In this document: one piece after another, positions 43,513 through 52,029 of the stretch | Layout: each line of letters begins with the position of its first letter | Numbering within the stretch: the stretch's first letter is position 1 | From: Methanobacterium alkalithermotolerans | Lineage (GTDB): Archaea > Methanobacteriota > Methanobacteria > Methanobacteriales > Methanobacteriaceae | NCBI RefSeq assembly: GCF_018141185.1 | Contig: NZ_CP058560.1 | Location: 248,001-312,000 of the forward strand | DNA: 64,000 bases | Direction: 5' to 3' | Program-made: the position numbers and the translations under genes | The notes under the pieces: generated by a model | Databases searched by the model: none | Told to the model about the DNA's origin: nothing | The model's input: only the letters and a program-made list of their open reading frames with translations

Positions 43513-44523
43513 TCAATTCCCTATATAACGTGCATACAATGATCGAGCTATATTACCATCACTGGTTCCCTTGATTATGGCCCTGGCATCTCTGAATATG
43601 GAGATTTCATAATCATCGATTTTAAATAATACCAAAAAGTCTGAGGCCTTTACCTGTCCTAATGGCTCCAGTTGCCCAGCTAATTCTTTTAGTTTTAATT
43701 TTTGGGGGCGAGCAGGAGTAATTTGAATGGCGTTTCTACCACACAAAGAAGTGAGTACTTCCTTATCTTCTGCATTTAAAAATTCATAGTCTCCTTCACC
43801 ACAGCAACTGCAATCTTCCACCTTTTTAACCACTATGTGGTCTATGGAATTGTTCCATGCATCATAAACCACCAGAGTACCATCTGCATTAGAATCAATT
43901 TCTTCTAAAAGGATTTTTAGAGCCTGAGTACTTTCCATGGATCCCATTATAGCAGTAGCTGTATTTAAAACCCCCATGGTATCACAGGTGGGTAGAGCTC
44001 CTGGGCTGGGTATATGGGGATAAAGGCACTTCAGGCAGGGGCCGGAGGGTAATATATTCATAATCATTCCCGAGGTGCCGATAGCACCGGTGTATATCCA
44101 TGGTATTTTATGGATGGTGCAAAAATCATTGATTAGCATCCGGGTCTGGATATTATCTGTGGCATCCAGAACCACATCAGCATCAACTAATAATTCATTT
44201 ATATTGGTATGATTCAAATCAGCCACCACGGGATGGATATTGATATCAGAATTTATAGCCTCCAACCTTTTAGCAGCAGATAAGGCCTTAGGTTCTCCCA
44301 CATCCTCTTCAAAAAAAAGCATCTGTCTTTGCAGGTTACTTAATTCCACAAAGTCCCTATCAATAATGGTTATATTCCCTACACCTGCCCTGGCCAGGTT
44401 ATTGGCTGCTACGGTGCCCAGAGCACCACAGCCCACAATAACTGCTTTACTATTTAGAAGTTTTTTTTGACCTTCTTCACCAATATTTGATAAAATAACC
44501 TGTCTGGAATATCTTTTTAGCAT
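43513..44523 (-). CDS. ThiF/MoeB-family E1-like sulfur-carrier adenylyltransferase
   Basis: Adenylates the C-terminal Gly of a ThiS/MoaD protein before sulfur loading. 336 residues. Nucleotide-binding GCGALGTVAANNLARAGVG, IDRDFVELSNLQRQ with the catalytic Arg and Asp, VLDATDNIQTR. Zinc ligands CLKC and CSCC. The C-terminal ~80 residues (from GRNAIQITPARPQKL) extend past the E1 core, as in longer MoeB/ThiF proteins, and resemble a ThiS-binding or rhodanese-less extension. Partners in the window: the carriers at 36046 and 39109. Confidence 0.88.
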   Translation of the reverse strand: MLKRYSRQVILSNIGEEGQKKLLNSKAVIVGCGALGTVAANNLARAGVGNITIIDRDFVELSNLQRQMLFFEEDVGEPKALSAAKRLEAINSDINIHPVVADLNHTNINELLVDADVVLDATDNIQTRMLINDFCTIHKIPWIYTGAIGTSGMIMNILPSGPCLKCLYPHIPSPGALPTCDTMGVLNTATAIMGSMESTQALKILLEEIDSNADGTLVVYDAWNNSIDHIVVKKVEDCSCCGEGDYEFLNAEDKEVLTSLCGRNAIQITPARPQKLKLKELAGQLEPLGQVKASDFLVLFKIDDYEISIFRDARAIIKGTSDGNIARSLYARYIGN

Positions 44524-44665
44524 TTATATTTCCTCTTAATGAATTTTAACTTGTAATTAATCCTAAATCTGGTTAATTAATTAAATAAATGATTTTAATA
44601 TATTAAATAATAAAAATAATTGAAATTTAAAGAATTATTTAATAATAATTTCATCCCAAAAGCAA

Positions 44666-46213
44666 TTAGACACATTCTTCTAATTCTTGAGAGTTTTTCA
44701 CGCCCTTAGAATTTTCCTGAGCAATAATTTTGGCCAGTTTCTTTGCCAGGCCCACAATGGTCAGGATTGGTGGCCTGCCAGGAGCCCGGGGAATTACACT
44801 GGCATCAGCAACGAATAGTCCTTTAATAGATGTCTGAAGGGAGTTATCCACCACTTTACCCATGGAAGCAGTTCCTCCCGGATGGGCACCTCGGATAGGA
44901 CTTATTACCAGGGAATTAGAATCGGCACCAATTCCAAATAAAATATCTGATGACTTTTTAATTCCTTCTTTAAATAAATCAATATCTTTATTGGTTAAAT
45001 CTTTTATAACATTTCCATCTTCGTCTAAAAACCCATTTGATTCATCAGCAATTTTTATCATGAATCCTACCACATCTTCTGGTTTAACCTCAATTTCTCT
45101 GCCCTGATTTTTGAATTTTTCTTCAATTAGTGGAGGAAGATAAGCAGAATAATGGGGAGAAATGAAATATGGACCAAATTCAGATTTAACTCCCATAGGA
45201 ATTTCTTTATTAAATTTAGAGTCTTTGAGATAAGCCCCGACAGTTATAAATAAATCACAGAATAAATCTTCACCAACACCATCTTTGATGTTGGAATTTC
45301 TTAATATTAAAGGAGTATTTAAAGCTCCGGCCGAAATAATTACTTTATCTGCTTTTATAGTCACTTTCCTTCCATTATGAATTCCTTCTACTCCAGAAAC
45401 TTTTTTTCCATGATGAATAATTTTTGTGACTTCAAATTCAGTTATTAACTCTGTTCCAGATTCTATAGCATCTTTTACAAAATGTGATGAGTCCCACTTG
45501 GCCTGGGGCTTACAATCAGCCAGACAGTTTCCACAGTTGATACATTTAGAAAAATCAATGAATTTTGGCATGGCTTCCATGAAAAAGCCTAAGTCTTCCG
45601 CTGTTTCGGTGATTTTTTGAGTGATTGGGCCTCTAAAATCATAGGGGAGGGGGTTAATGTGCATTTCTTTTCCAGCATCTAAAAACTCATTATATAGCTC
45701 TAGATCATGCACCTGAAACTGGGTGGTGGTTGAATCAGCGTAACAGGTACTACAAGCATAACAAGCATTAGCCAGAGAAACAGAAGTGGTTCCCCCCACT
45801 CCCTCAAGATACATCAACTCGATATTAAGTCGATGAACATTGTCTGTAATGTCCTCACTGTTTTTATCCGTATTTTTATCCCCAATATCAATATTCTCTT
45901 CTTTTGCAAGTTTTTGAGAATCTGGATTCTGTGAGTTGGAAATGGTTTCTTCTAAATTAGATTTTGAAGTATTATCATAATTAGAAGGGCTGATTTCTTC
46001 AACCAGACCATTTAGCTTATTGTATAATGCTTTTTCATCCGCATCTGATGAATTGGAAATCACCTTCTTATTAATAATATGGCCTGCTGCTTGGCCAGTT
46101 TCATAATAATTGCCTTTCTCTAGTAAAACAACTTCATTTCCTTGTGTTGCTAATTCACGAGCAATTGTTGCTCCTCCAGCACCACTACCTATTATAACAA
46201 TTTTTTGGCTCAT
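44666..46213 (-). CDS. GMC-type FAD oxidoreductase with an Fe-S motif
   Basis: 515 residues. N-terminal FAD site IVIIGSGAGGATIARELA; C-terminal GAHPGGTASMG and GLFVADASVIPRAPGRPP typical of glucose-methanol-choline oxidoreductases. Two unusual Cys regions are present: ACYACSTCYAD at about 150-160 and a ferredoxin-like CINCGNCLADC at about 220-230, implying an Fe-S cluster. An acidic, Asn/Ser-rich insertion (about residues 60-125) follows the FAD domain. Double operator upstream, so part of the sulfur regulon. Substrate unknown. Confidence 0.82.
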   Translation of the reverse strand: MSQKIVIIGSGAGGATIARELATQGNEVVLLEKGNYYETGQAAGHIINKKVISNSSDADEKALYNKLNGLVEEISPSNYDNTSKSNLEETISNSQNPDSQKLAKEENIDIGDKNTDKNSEDITDNVHRLNIELMYLEGVGGTTSVSLANACYACSTCYADSTTTQFQVHDLELYNEFLDAGKEMHINPLPYDFRGPITQKITETAEDLGFFMEAMPKFIDFSKCINCGNCLADCKPQAKWDSSHFVKDAIESGTELITEFEVTKIIHHGKKVSGVEGIHNGRKVTIKADKVIISAGALNTPLILRNSNIKDGVGEDLFCDLFITVGAYLKDSKFNKEIPMGVKSEFGPYFISPHYSAYLPPLIEEKFKNQGREIEVKPEDVVGFMIKIADESNGFLDEDGNVIKDLTNKDIDLFKEGIKKSSDILFGIGADSNSLVISPIRGAHPGGTASMGKVVDNSLQTSIKGLFVADASVIPRAPGRPPILTIVGLAKKLAKIIAQENSKGVKNSQELEECV

Positions 46214-46311
46214 TTTACCACGGGTATAATTATAAATTTCTTATTTTCTAATTAATTTAGTAAATTTCAGTCATGATTTTTCAACTAAAATTTTCTGACT
46301 TTTTCTTCCCT

Positions 46312-46341
46312 ATTAACTATTGTTATATAACGATAGTTAAA
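46312..46341. promoter_or_regulatory. Overlapping operator pair before the GMC oxidoreductase
   Basis: ATTAACTATTGTTATA (46312-46327) and TATAACGATAGTTAAA (46326-46341), centres 14 bp apart, about 100 bp before the ATG at 46213. Confidence 0.8.
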
Positions 46342-46444
46342 TATATAGTTTTGGATGGAATTTAAAGCAAAATATAAAAATTTATTTTTTAATTAAAAAT
46401 TTATTAATTAATTTTTAATAAAATAATAGAAAAATAAGGAGAAA

Positions 46445-48579
46445 TTAATTTGAATTTTCTCTTCCAATTCTTAGGGCATTGAGAATAACTGCCAGAGTTA
46501 GTACCATGTCTCCAAAAGTAACAGCCATCCATAATGATACAAATCCGAATACTGCAAAAACTACCAGGGATATTTCAATTAATAGGGCTGCTGCTACATT
46601 CTGTTTCACAATATTCATTGTTTTATTGCTTAAATGTATTAGGTAGTTGATTTTAGAAATATCATCATGCATTAATGCTATATCCGCGGTTTCTATTGCC
46701 ACATCTGAACCGGCAGCACCCATTGCTATGCCTACATTAGATCGTGCAAGTGCTGGTGCGTCATTTACGCCATCACCAACCATGGCCACAGATTCATTCT
46801 TAGTTAATAATTCATCAATGATTCTAACTTTATCTTGTGGTAACAATTCAGCATAATATTCATCTATTTCCAGATTTTCCGCGACTGTTTTGGCAGTTCT
46901 ATCATTGTCACCAGTAAGCATTACAGTTTTAATTCCATTATTTTTTAATTCCTTAACTGTGCTTTTTGATAGGTCCCGAATCTTGTCTCTTAATCCAATT
47001 AAACCTACAATATGTTTATCATTACCTACCAGTACGGCCGTTTTCCCCTGATTTTGAAATTTATGTATTAAATCATCTGGAAATTCATAGTGAGATTTAA
47101 AAAGACTTTTTTTACCAATATAATGCATTTCACCATTGATTTTTCCTTTTAAACCATTTCCAGTAATTGATTCAAAATCTTTTACATCATTTAATTCAAT
47201 ATCTGATTTTTCTACCTGTTTCATGACTGCTTGGGCTATTGGATGCTTGGATTTAGATTCTAATGAACCAGCTATCTTAAAACTTCATTTAAGGAATGAT
47301 TATTTAAATTGATAGTATCTGTTACTTCTAATTCGCCTTGAGTTAAGGTTCCGGTCTTATCAAATACCATTACCTTAATTTTTTGCATTTCTTCAATGTA
47401 TTTAGACCCTTTAATTAAGACACCGTTTTTGGTACTTGCCGTTATTCCAGAAACCATAGCTACCGGAGTAGATAAAAGAAATGCACAGGGACAGGATATT
47501 ATGAGGAGAACTAATGCCCGGTAAACCCAGGTATCTAAAGGCAATCCAAATATTACTACGGGTACTGTGGCAACCATTGCTGCTGTTAAGATTGCAGCCG
47601 GCGTGTAGTATTTTGCTAATTTATCTATGAAATTTTCTGTGCTGGATTTTCTTTTTTGTGATTCTTTAACCAGTTCCACTATTTTTGAGAGAACGGTTTC
47701 ATTAGATCTTTTTGTTACTTCAATTTCCAGATAACCTTCTTCATTTAATGTTCCGGCAAATACATCGTCGCCGATGGTTTTGGTCACCGGTATGCTTTCT
47801 CCAGTTATTGGGGCTTGATTTATGGCAGAGATACCTTCAGTAACTATTCCATCTAATGGTATTTTGTCTCCGGGTTTAACAACGATAATGTCACCAATAC
47901 TTACTCTATTTACCTGAGTTACCTTATTTTTTCCATCTTTTTTCACAGTAGCTGTATCTGGTGCGAGTTCTAGGAGTGCTGCTATTGATTTTCGTGCCTT
48001 TTCCCCGGCGTAATTTTCTAAATATAATGCAATATAAAATAAGAAGATTACTACTGCTCCGTCTGCACCAGAACCTATTAAAAATGAACCTAAGACTGCC
48101 AGGGTCATTAAAAAGTTCACGGTAAAATGACCTTTTAAGAGCGCTCGAATTCCGTTTTTAATTATTTCATATCCCGCAATGGCAATTACTGACAGAAAAA
48201 ACAATTCAGGCAATATTTCGGGACCTTTAAAGAAATCAAGGTATAAACCTAACACCAGTAAAATTGCTGAAGTGGATATAATTATTAATGGTTTTCTATT
48301 CCATATCTGTTCTTTTTCTTCCAGCAGGTCCTCTTCACATCCACAGGTACTGCAAGATTCACCAATTTCACAAGTATCTGGCTTATCTATTTCATTTTTA
48401 GAATCTTCATTGCATCCACAGGAATTATCAATAGAATCCACATTATTTTTAGAATCTTCATTGCATCCACATCCACAGGATTCTTCGTCTTTTTTAGTGT
48501 TTATGGTATTTATGGCTTGAGAATTAACATCAGAATCTTTTTGAGGAGAATTGACGTGTTTTTCATTGGTTTTGGGCAT
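46445..48579 (-). pseudogene. Heavy-metal P-type ATPase split by a one-base frameshift
   Basis: Two frames together make one P1B ATPase. The upstream half (47272-48579, 435 residues) has a Cys-rich N-terminus, six membrane segments, TGES (259-262), CPC (363-365), phospho-Asp D407 in DKTGT, then a stop after LNEVLR. The downstream half (46445-47224 plus codons back to about 47272) resumes with IAGSLESKSKHPIAQAVMK, so loss of a single base near 47272 explains the break. GDGVNDAPAL and the last helices are intact. Zn/Cd or similar efflux is indicated by the CPC and the Cys-rich tail. Either a pseudogene or a sequencing error. Confidence 0.85.
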
Positions 48580-48888
48580 TTAATTCACCGGATTGATTAG
48601 AGTATTTTTCTAATGTTCATATTATTATATATTCATATGTATTCTACTTATTTAAATCTTTCTTGTAAGAAAAAAATCTTAAGTGAAAATAATGGTATTT
48701 CCGTAATTAAACCTTTATTTGAATAAATTCATTATAATTAGACTTATTGATTAAATTTAATGAAAATAATAATTTTTACAGTAGAATAAACAATTAAAAA
48801 TGAAAAAAAATTTTGAAAATATGAATTCATTTTTTTATGCTCAAAGAATGAAAAAATGAAAAAAATATTTAAAGTTTTTTAGTTCTGA
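48580..48888. other. Intergenic region without recognised gene
   Basis: About 310 bp, very AT-rich, between the start of the P-type ATPase gene and the 3' end of the DUF4013-like gene. A stretch at 48617-48646 (tgttcatattattatatatt and the following cat-atg) has loose dyad symmetry and could be the ATPase promoter or operator. No gene or RNA seen. Confidence 0.45.
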
Positions 48889-49710
48889 TTACTCATTCAA
48901 ATACAATAAACCAGTAGATCGGGCCATGAAAATGGTCAGGAATGGCAATATTATAATGGGAACCAGAATTATACCCACCAGTAATAGTCCCAGTACATAA
49001 GAAACTAAAACGGCCATAGTAGTCACGAAGTAGGTAGCAATAACCCGTATTATAACTTTTCCCCACCGGATACTGCTTATTCTTTCTCTAATCTCGGAAA
49101 TTGCAAATGCAGATCCCATGTTATCCTGATAGGCCATATTGGAAATACCAATAAATGTTACAATATAGTATAACAATCCGACAGGAATCATAATCAGGTA
49201 ACTTAAGAATATTCCCAGATACATTACCCAAATGAAAACTCCAGAACCTGCTAAAAATGCCGGGCTTAATGTTGAAGGATCGGCCATAGAACCGGCTATT
49301 CCCAGGAAACTGCCAATAAGGCCTAATATGAGGAAAATTATGAATATAGGAATAACGGCTAAAATACCAAATATTATGGTGTAAATTAATTGTACCAACA
49401 GTACTTTTAAACCATCCACTGTCAATTCTCCCCAGTCATCAAAATCAGGCATTTCATCCAGACCGGCCAGAGTGGATTTAATTACTCTAAAAAAGTAGCC
49501 GTTAACCAGGAAAAAGGCAATAAGCATAATTAATATCCCTATAAAAATTAATAATCCTAAAACAAAACCATTATTGGAAATTGCACCAATAAAAATAAAA
49601 ACAAACAAAATTAAAAACGGAACAAACAAAATACCTCCAAGAGTGGCCACTTTGCCCCAGCTTGATCTGGCATATTCCAACGAATTAACAATATTCTGAT
49701 CAATATCCAT
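48889..49710 (-). CDS. DUF4013-like integral membrane protein
   Basis: 273 residues from the ATG at 49710, which has AGGAGGT 6 bases upstream; a longer in-frame start at 49752 lacks such a site. Five or six hydrophobic segments (about 20-70, 95-130, 150-190, 220-260). NSLEYARSSWGKVATLGGI at the start and the Gly-rich later part resemble DUF4013 proteins, which are widespread in Methanobacteriales and of unknown function. No motif suggests catalysis. Not linked to the sulfur genes by sequence. Confidence 0.75.
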   Translation of the reverse strand: MDIDQNIVNSLEYARSSWGKVATLGGILFVPFLILFVFIFIGAISNNGFVLGLLIFIGILIMLIAFFLVNGYFFRVIKSTLAGLDEMPDFDDWGELTVDGLKVLLVQLIYTIIFGILAVIPIFIIFLILGLIGSFLGIAGSMADPSTLSPAFLAGSGVFIWVMYLGIFLSYLIMIPVGLLYYIVTFIGISNMAYQDNMGSAFAISEIRERISSIRWGKVIIRVIATYFVTTMAVLVSYVLGLLLVGIILVPIIILPFLTIFMARSTGLLYLNE

Positions 49711-49887
49711 CAAATACCTCCTAAAATAATTATAATTGATAATATAATTCAAATCAGAATATATTTTTATTTATTTAATTATTATAGGCCCATTTAATAT
49801 AATTTAATAAAATTAGGATTATGAATAGTTATTTTTTTAAATCGGTAAGGCCTGGAGCTTATTTAACTCCAAATCTTATTTTCCATT

Positions 49888-49903
49888 TATAACATTCGTA
49901 ATC
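49888..49903. promoter_or_regulatory. Weak operator-like site upstream of the PfpI-type gene
   Basis: TATAACATTCGTAATC: left half exact, right half poor. 59 bp before the ATG at 49963. May be chance in AT-rich sequence. Confidence 0.3.
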
Positions 49904-49962
49904 TCAGAACAATCTACTCAGAAAAAGATAGCATTATAAACATTAAGATTTAAGGAAATTTT

Positions 49963-50589
49963 ATGAAAGTTTATCTATACGTATTAAATACATTAGCAGA
50001 TTGGGAAATAGCTTATTTAACTGCTGAAATCAATAGTGGCAGATATTTGGATAAAACAAAAACTCCGGTTGAGCTTATAAAAATTGGGAATAGCACAGAA
50101 CCCATAAAAACCATGGGCGGTATTACAATTACTCCAGATGAGGATATTGATAATATCAAGTTTGAGAAAGGTGATTTACTTATTTTACCTGGAGCAGACA
50201 CCTGGAGCGAAGAGGAAAATAAAAAAATAATAGATATTGTTTCCAGTATTATAAATGAAAAAGTAATCATTGCCGCAGTTTGTGGAGCCACCATAGCCCT
50301 GGCCAATAAAGGAATATTGAACCATAGAAAACATACCAGCAATGACCTGGAAGTTTTAAAGATGTTTTGTCCGGATTACGCCGGAGAAGATTTCTATATA
50401 AATCAACCAGCAGTTACAGACGACAATCTAATAACCGGCAGTGGCCTTGCCCCCTTAGAGTTTTCATATGAAGTATTAAAACGAACAAATCTAATGAAAA
50501 CTGAAACACTGGAAGCCTGGTACCAATTATATAAAACCAATGAACCAAAGTATTTTTATGCCCTAATGCAATCCCTTGAAGAAGCATAG
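49963..50589 (+). CDS. DJ-1/PfpI-family glutamine amidotransferase-like protein
   Basis: 208 residues of the class I amidotransferase-like fold. The nucleophile elbow is AAVCGATIALANKGIL (Cys about residue 107) preceded by the LLILPGADTW acidic-loop region. Family members act as glyoxalases, proteases or deglycases; the actual reaction is unknown here. Stands alone on the plus strand at the left edge of the accessory region. Confidence 0.85.
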   Translation: MKVYLYVLNTLADWEIAYLTAEINSGRYLDKTKTPVELIKIGNSTEPIKTMGGITITPDEDIDNIKFEKGDLLILPGADTWSEEENKKIIDIVSSIINEKVIIAAVCGATIALANKGILNHRKHTSNDLEVLKMFCPDYAGEDFYINQPAVTDDNLITGSGLAPLEFSYEVLKRTNLMKTETLEAWYQLYKTNEPKYFYALMQSLEEA

Positions 50590-50929
50590 GAATCTTTGAA
50601 TTAAATATTATTTTTTTCTAAAATTTTAGTTTTTATAAAAAAAATTTCTAGAAATATCAACCATAAGGCAAAATATAGTCAATATATCGATTTATAAACC
50701 ATTTCAATATTACTTGCTCTTTTATGAAAGCCAAAATTAATTTAATGATATCCCTAATATTTTAAGTAGAATTTAGATGATAGAATATACATCTGCAATT
50801 TAATTTAGCGTGGTTTCTGATTTTTAGGCTTTAAATCAAACTTCGTAAAATTCCGGTTTAGCGAAGATGGTTTTGAAATTCTATTTTAGATTAAAAAATT
50901 CAATAAGTTTTGGTTCCTAGAACTTCATA
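50590..50929. other. Intergenic region without recognised gene
   Basis: About 340 bp of AT-rich DNA between the PfpI-type gene and the 3' end of the HD-domain gene. T-rich stretches after 50610 may terminate transcription. I see no open frame with gene-like content, no repeat and no RNA gene. It marks the left border of the accessory segment. Confidence 0.45.
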
Positions 50930-51988
50930 TCAATAAATTCGCACATCGTGAGCTACCAAAGACGACAATATTTCATCTTTAATCTTTTCTTTTCTTTCAT
51001 CAGATATATCTGCATGTAAAATTAGTTGATCATTATTAAGATTAATATCAAAAACAGTGCCTGGAAATCCGTCAAAATCATGCTTTGGTCTTTCCCAATC
51101 TTGTAAACAATCTGAAAGTTTTAGAAGAAAAGCAACAGGAGCTTTTGAACGATCAATTTTGGCATTCTCAAAACACCTTTCAGGAAGATTGTGAATATAA
51201 ATCGCGGAACATGCAGATACAACATCGCTCTCAAAATATGTTTGGTTCCAGTTTATTTTCTCAGAAATTCCATATGTATCTGAATATTTTCTTTCGGGAT
51301 TGTATTTTTGGTACATAAGATCAATCACGTATAATAAAGTAAGTGAACTAATCATACCGTGACAAATATCACCCGATTTAATCATCTGATTATATTCGTC
51401 TTCAACGTTAATTTCAAGCTCCCATTCATTGATTCGATTTTGAATTAAATCAAAGCTATTACGATTATTTGTCAATCTTTCAAGTCCAACTGGAACAACC
51501 TTAATAACAATATCTTCTGAGGTTACGTTAAGTTCTCTCTTTATTTCGTTGATTTTATTTGAATAGGGATTTAATACATAATTTGCAATTTCTAATGGAT
51601 AACCAATATCATGGAAAAGGCCTGCAAGTTTCCATTGAAATTCATCCACGTGAATTTCACTTATAAGATTAAGAAATTTTTCATTGAGATAAATTCCCAA
51701 AATAAAACTAATCAATGCATGTACCACATGATCCCTAACCCATGGTTGGAGTTCACGAATACCATATTCGACTTTGGCCAGTTCAACAACATGTCTATAA
51801 AGTTTCTCTTTCCCATGTATTCCCATTATATCTTTTATAATATCACTTGCTTTCTCTCTTCTTTCCTCGAATGATTGACAATGGAACAAAAATTGCTCCA
51901 TTTCGTATGGATTACAGTCATAATCACAAAAATAGCTTTTAGTTTCATTAAATAATTTCCTATTTATGCTCAATGTCATCCCCCACAT
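50930..51988 (-). CDS. HD-domain phosphohydrolase-like protein
   Basis: 352 residues. Metal-site residues typical of HD hydrolases are visible: H90 (RDHVVHAL), H126-D127 (LAGLFHDIGYPLE), H210 (GDICHGMISSL), H266 (AIYIHNL) and D293 (LLKLSDCLQDWER). HD enzymes act on nucleotides, oligonucleotides or RNA. Met 1 and Met 4 are both possible starts. Same strand and 42 bp downstream of the GHKL-nuclease gene, so probably one transcription unit. The link suggests a defence function; the specific family is not recognised. Confidence 0.78.
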   Translation of the reverse strand: MWGMTLSINRKLFNETKSYFCDYDCNPYEMEQFLFHCQSFEERREKASDIIKDIMGIHGKEKLYRHVVELAKVEYGIRELQPWVRDHVVHALISFILGIYLNEKFLNLISEIHVDEFQWKLAGLFHDIGYPLEIANYVLNPYSNKINEIKRELNVTSEDIVIKVVPVGLERLTNNRNSFDLIQNRINEWELEINVEDEYNQMIKSGDICHGMISSLTLLYVIDLMYQKYNPERKYSDTYGISEKINWNQTYFESDVVSACSAIYIHNLPERCFENAKIDRSKAPVAFLLKLSDCLQDWERPKHDFDGFPGTVFDINLNNDQLILHADISDERKEKIKDEILSSLVAHDVRIY

Positions 51989-52029
51989 TAATTATAGTTA
52001 TTCTATGTGAAAAGAATAATGAAAGAGTA

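Noticed and set aside
47260..47290. Programmed frameshift in the P-type ATPase
   Set aside because: No slippery heptamer or strong downstream structure was seen at the junction; a one-base deletion or read error is simpler.
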